Source: Candidatus Fredericiella danica (GTDB taxonomy: Bacteria; Chloroflexota; Anaerolineae; Caldilineales; Caldilineaceae). Taken from it: DNA of 64,000 nt. The notes beneath the pieces are model-generated. The model saw only the letters and a program-made list of their open reading frames with translations. It was not told the origin of the DNA and made no database searches. Below are positions 62,663-64,000 of this stretch, piece by piece (position 1 is the stretch's first letter; each line of letters begins with the position of its first letter). Location of the stretch: contig JADJPH010000003.1 in NCBI GenBank assembly GCA_016713335.1, positions 124,001-188,000 on the forward strand, in the 5' to 3' direction. The position numbers were made by a program, and so were the translations under genes.

Positions 62663-63225
62663 TCATTTTCTCGGCTGCCACAGCGGCTCTGGCACGCCCC
62701 GATACAAGTTCTCGTACCGGGCCATTACAAAGAGCGCGTCGGAAAGCCGATTCAGATAGGCCATGACATGGGGACCGACGCCTTCTTCATGTGCCAAGGT
62801 GGACACCTCACGCTCCGCGCGCCGGCAAACCGTGCGCGCCACATGCAATTGTGCGGCGCCGACTGAGCCGCCCGGCAGAATGAAGTTTGCCAGTGGGCCA
62901 ACCTCAACCTGCAATTCATCGATCAGCGACTCCAGGCGGGTCACATGGTGCGCTTCGACCGTGGGAAGTTTGTAGACCTTCTTATCTTCTTCAAGAAAAC
63001 AAAGGTCAGAACCCAGGTCAAAGAGTTCATTTTGAATTTCAGGGATCACGGCCGCCAATCGCGGCGCCAACCCCAGCGCAAGCGCCAGCCCCAACTGCGA
63101 ATTGAGTTCGTCCACGGTCCCGTACCCCTGCACGCGCAGGCTTTCCTTGCGGACCCGTTGCCCACCGCCCAACGACGTTTCGCCGGCATCACCCTTTTTG
63201 TGTACAGCTTTGTTAATCTTGGCAT
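62663..63225 (-). CDS. PduO-type ATP:cob(I)alamin adenosyltransferase, one frameshift
   Basis: The ATG at 63225 starts 'MPRLTKLYTK'; adding one A in the A5 run at 63195-63199 gives 'KGDAGETSLGGGQRVRKES', the full PduO N-terminus with its ATP-binding basic residues. The rest, 'GTVDELNSQLGLALA' and 'ILPGGSVGAAQLHVARTVCRRAERE' (split as 'LPGGSVGAAQLHVARTVCRR'), is intact, total about 187 residues. The enzyme attaches the adenosyl group to cob(I)alamin. It starts 1 base after the ECF ATPase stop. Confidence 0.92.
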
Positions 63226-63226
63226 G

Positions 63227-64000
63227 TTAGCTTCCTAGTACATCTTCTGCAGTCAACCAACCACTCTCCGGAAATAGACGGGCAACCTGTGGTGCAAACA
63301 GGGGCGACGAACCGAGCACCGTGGCGGGCGCACCGTCTGCAATCACTTCACCCTGGCTCATGAGCACCACTCGATCTGCGAGCGCTGCGGCCAGTTCCAC
63401 ATCATGTGTAACCAGTACAACGGCCATGCCGTCGTCGCGCCACTGTTTGAGGAGGGCGATCAACCCCTTCTTTGGCTACATAGTCCAACCCGCGCGTAGG
63501 TTCGTCCAACAGCAGCACCCTGGGCTGCGTGACGGTGATGGCGGCAAGCGCAACCCGTTGGCGTTCGCCGACACTCAGATCGCGCGGGTAGGCGGCCGCC
63601 TTGTGCTCCAGGCGCAACCGGCGGAGCAGAGTATCCGGTTCTACAGCAGCGGCGCCCGCCGCAAGGCGCCACTCACCACCCGTCTTCGACGCCGCGCCGT
63701 GGTTGTGGAGCGTCGTGAAAAGTTCATCGCGCACGCTCTCGGCAAAGAGCAGGGTGTTTGGATCCTGCGGCAGATAACCCATGTCGCGGGCGATGCTGGC
63801 CACGTCCTTCCCGAGAATTGCCTCGCCGTCGAGCATGATTGAACCGGCCTGCGGCCGTGCCAGACCGATCAGGCACTTGAGCAGCGTCGTCTTGCCGGCG
63901 CCATTGCGGCCCATGAGCGCAACAATTTCGCCCGGCCACACGGCGAAGTCGACGTTGCGTAGCACTTTGCGGCCGCCGTAGTTGAGGCTCAACTTCTGCG
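63227..64000 (-). CDS. ECF-type ABC ATPase domain (CbiO/EcfA-like), partial, one frameshift
   Basis: The frame enters from beyond the right edge. Walker A 'MGRNGAGKTTLLKCL', Q-loop 'GYLPQDPNTLLFAESV', signature 'LSVGERQRVALAAI', Walker B 'RVLLLDEPTRGLD' and, after a shift near 63460 (an extra G in GGGG), the H-loop 'MAVVLVTHDVELAAAL' are present. The 'QDPNTLLFAESVRDEL' loop is typical of energy-coupling-factor ATPases. As first visible gene of the cobamide operon it likely drives uptake of cobalt or corrinoid. It could be the second half of a fused two-ATPase protein, since upstream sequence is missing. Confidence 0.83.

Overview
The window is GC-rich bacterial chromosome, most likely from the Chloroflexota (Anaerolineae/Caldilineae-like). 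This is inferred from several signs: lipoprotein-type CUT1 sugar transporters with long glycosidase operons, a divergent RDD/SpoIIM pair, a secreted protein with the 'YLPLI' plus Pro/Thr linker style common in that phylum, GatCAB, and corrinoid salvage genes. No phage, plasmid, IS element, rRNA, tRNA or CRISPR array is visible.

Layout. 1-5.4 kb: end of a ModB/CysT-type permease, an aminotransferase, gatA and gatC with a promoter/short-ORF/terminator unit in front, and two YIP1-like membrane proteins. 5.5-13.3 kb: a minus-strand sugar operon (binding protein, two permeases, URO-D/MtaA-like protein, AGE epimerase, PIG-L deacetylase, NagB-like isomerase) behind a near-consensus promoter. 13.3-27.7 kb: mixed cellular genes (zinc-ribbon/M50-like/TPR protein, MaoC hydratase, GT39-like glycosyltransferase, M42 peptidase, NAD(P)HX repair, DegV, PlsX, RadC, RDD, SpoIIM). 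28.1-35.6 kb: secreted Cna-B/LysM protein, GT4, RarD, ABC-F, DEAD-box helicase. 35.8-48.4 kb: a minus-strand arabinan-utilisation operon (LacI regulator, binding protein, two permeases, GH51, GH2, GH43, GH2) whose promoter carries two LacI-type operators. 48.5-60.4 kb: thiolase, META/YbaY lipoprotein, PpsR with a drastically shortened PpsA, lipoprotein-type acetolactate decarboxylase, rhodanese, S9 peptidase, YggX, formyltransferase, Dcd. 60.5-64 kb: a tightly coupled cobamide operon (ECF ATPase, PduO, CobS, CbiR-like, CobU), open at the right edge.

A dominant property of this sequence is that at least 15 genes are broken by small indels, many at short homopolymers or in GC repeats, where one or two bases restore a fully conserved protein. 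That pattern looks like uncorrected read error rather than decay. Three or four places also look like larger deletions: PpsA, the glycosyltransferase core, the GH43/GH2 junction, and possibly the META lipoprotein. I annotate such genes as single intended CDSs and give the break position.

The most interesting biology is the operator/promoter layout of the arabinan operon, the URO-D-containing amino-sugar operon, the CbiR-type remodelling gene inside a corrinoid operon, the short transcription unit in front of gatC, and a family of octamer tandem repeats at gene ends. I did not find anything I could defend as a wholly new defence or mobile system.
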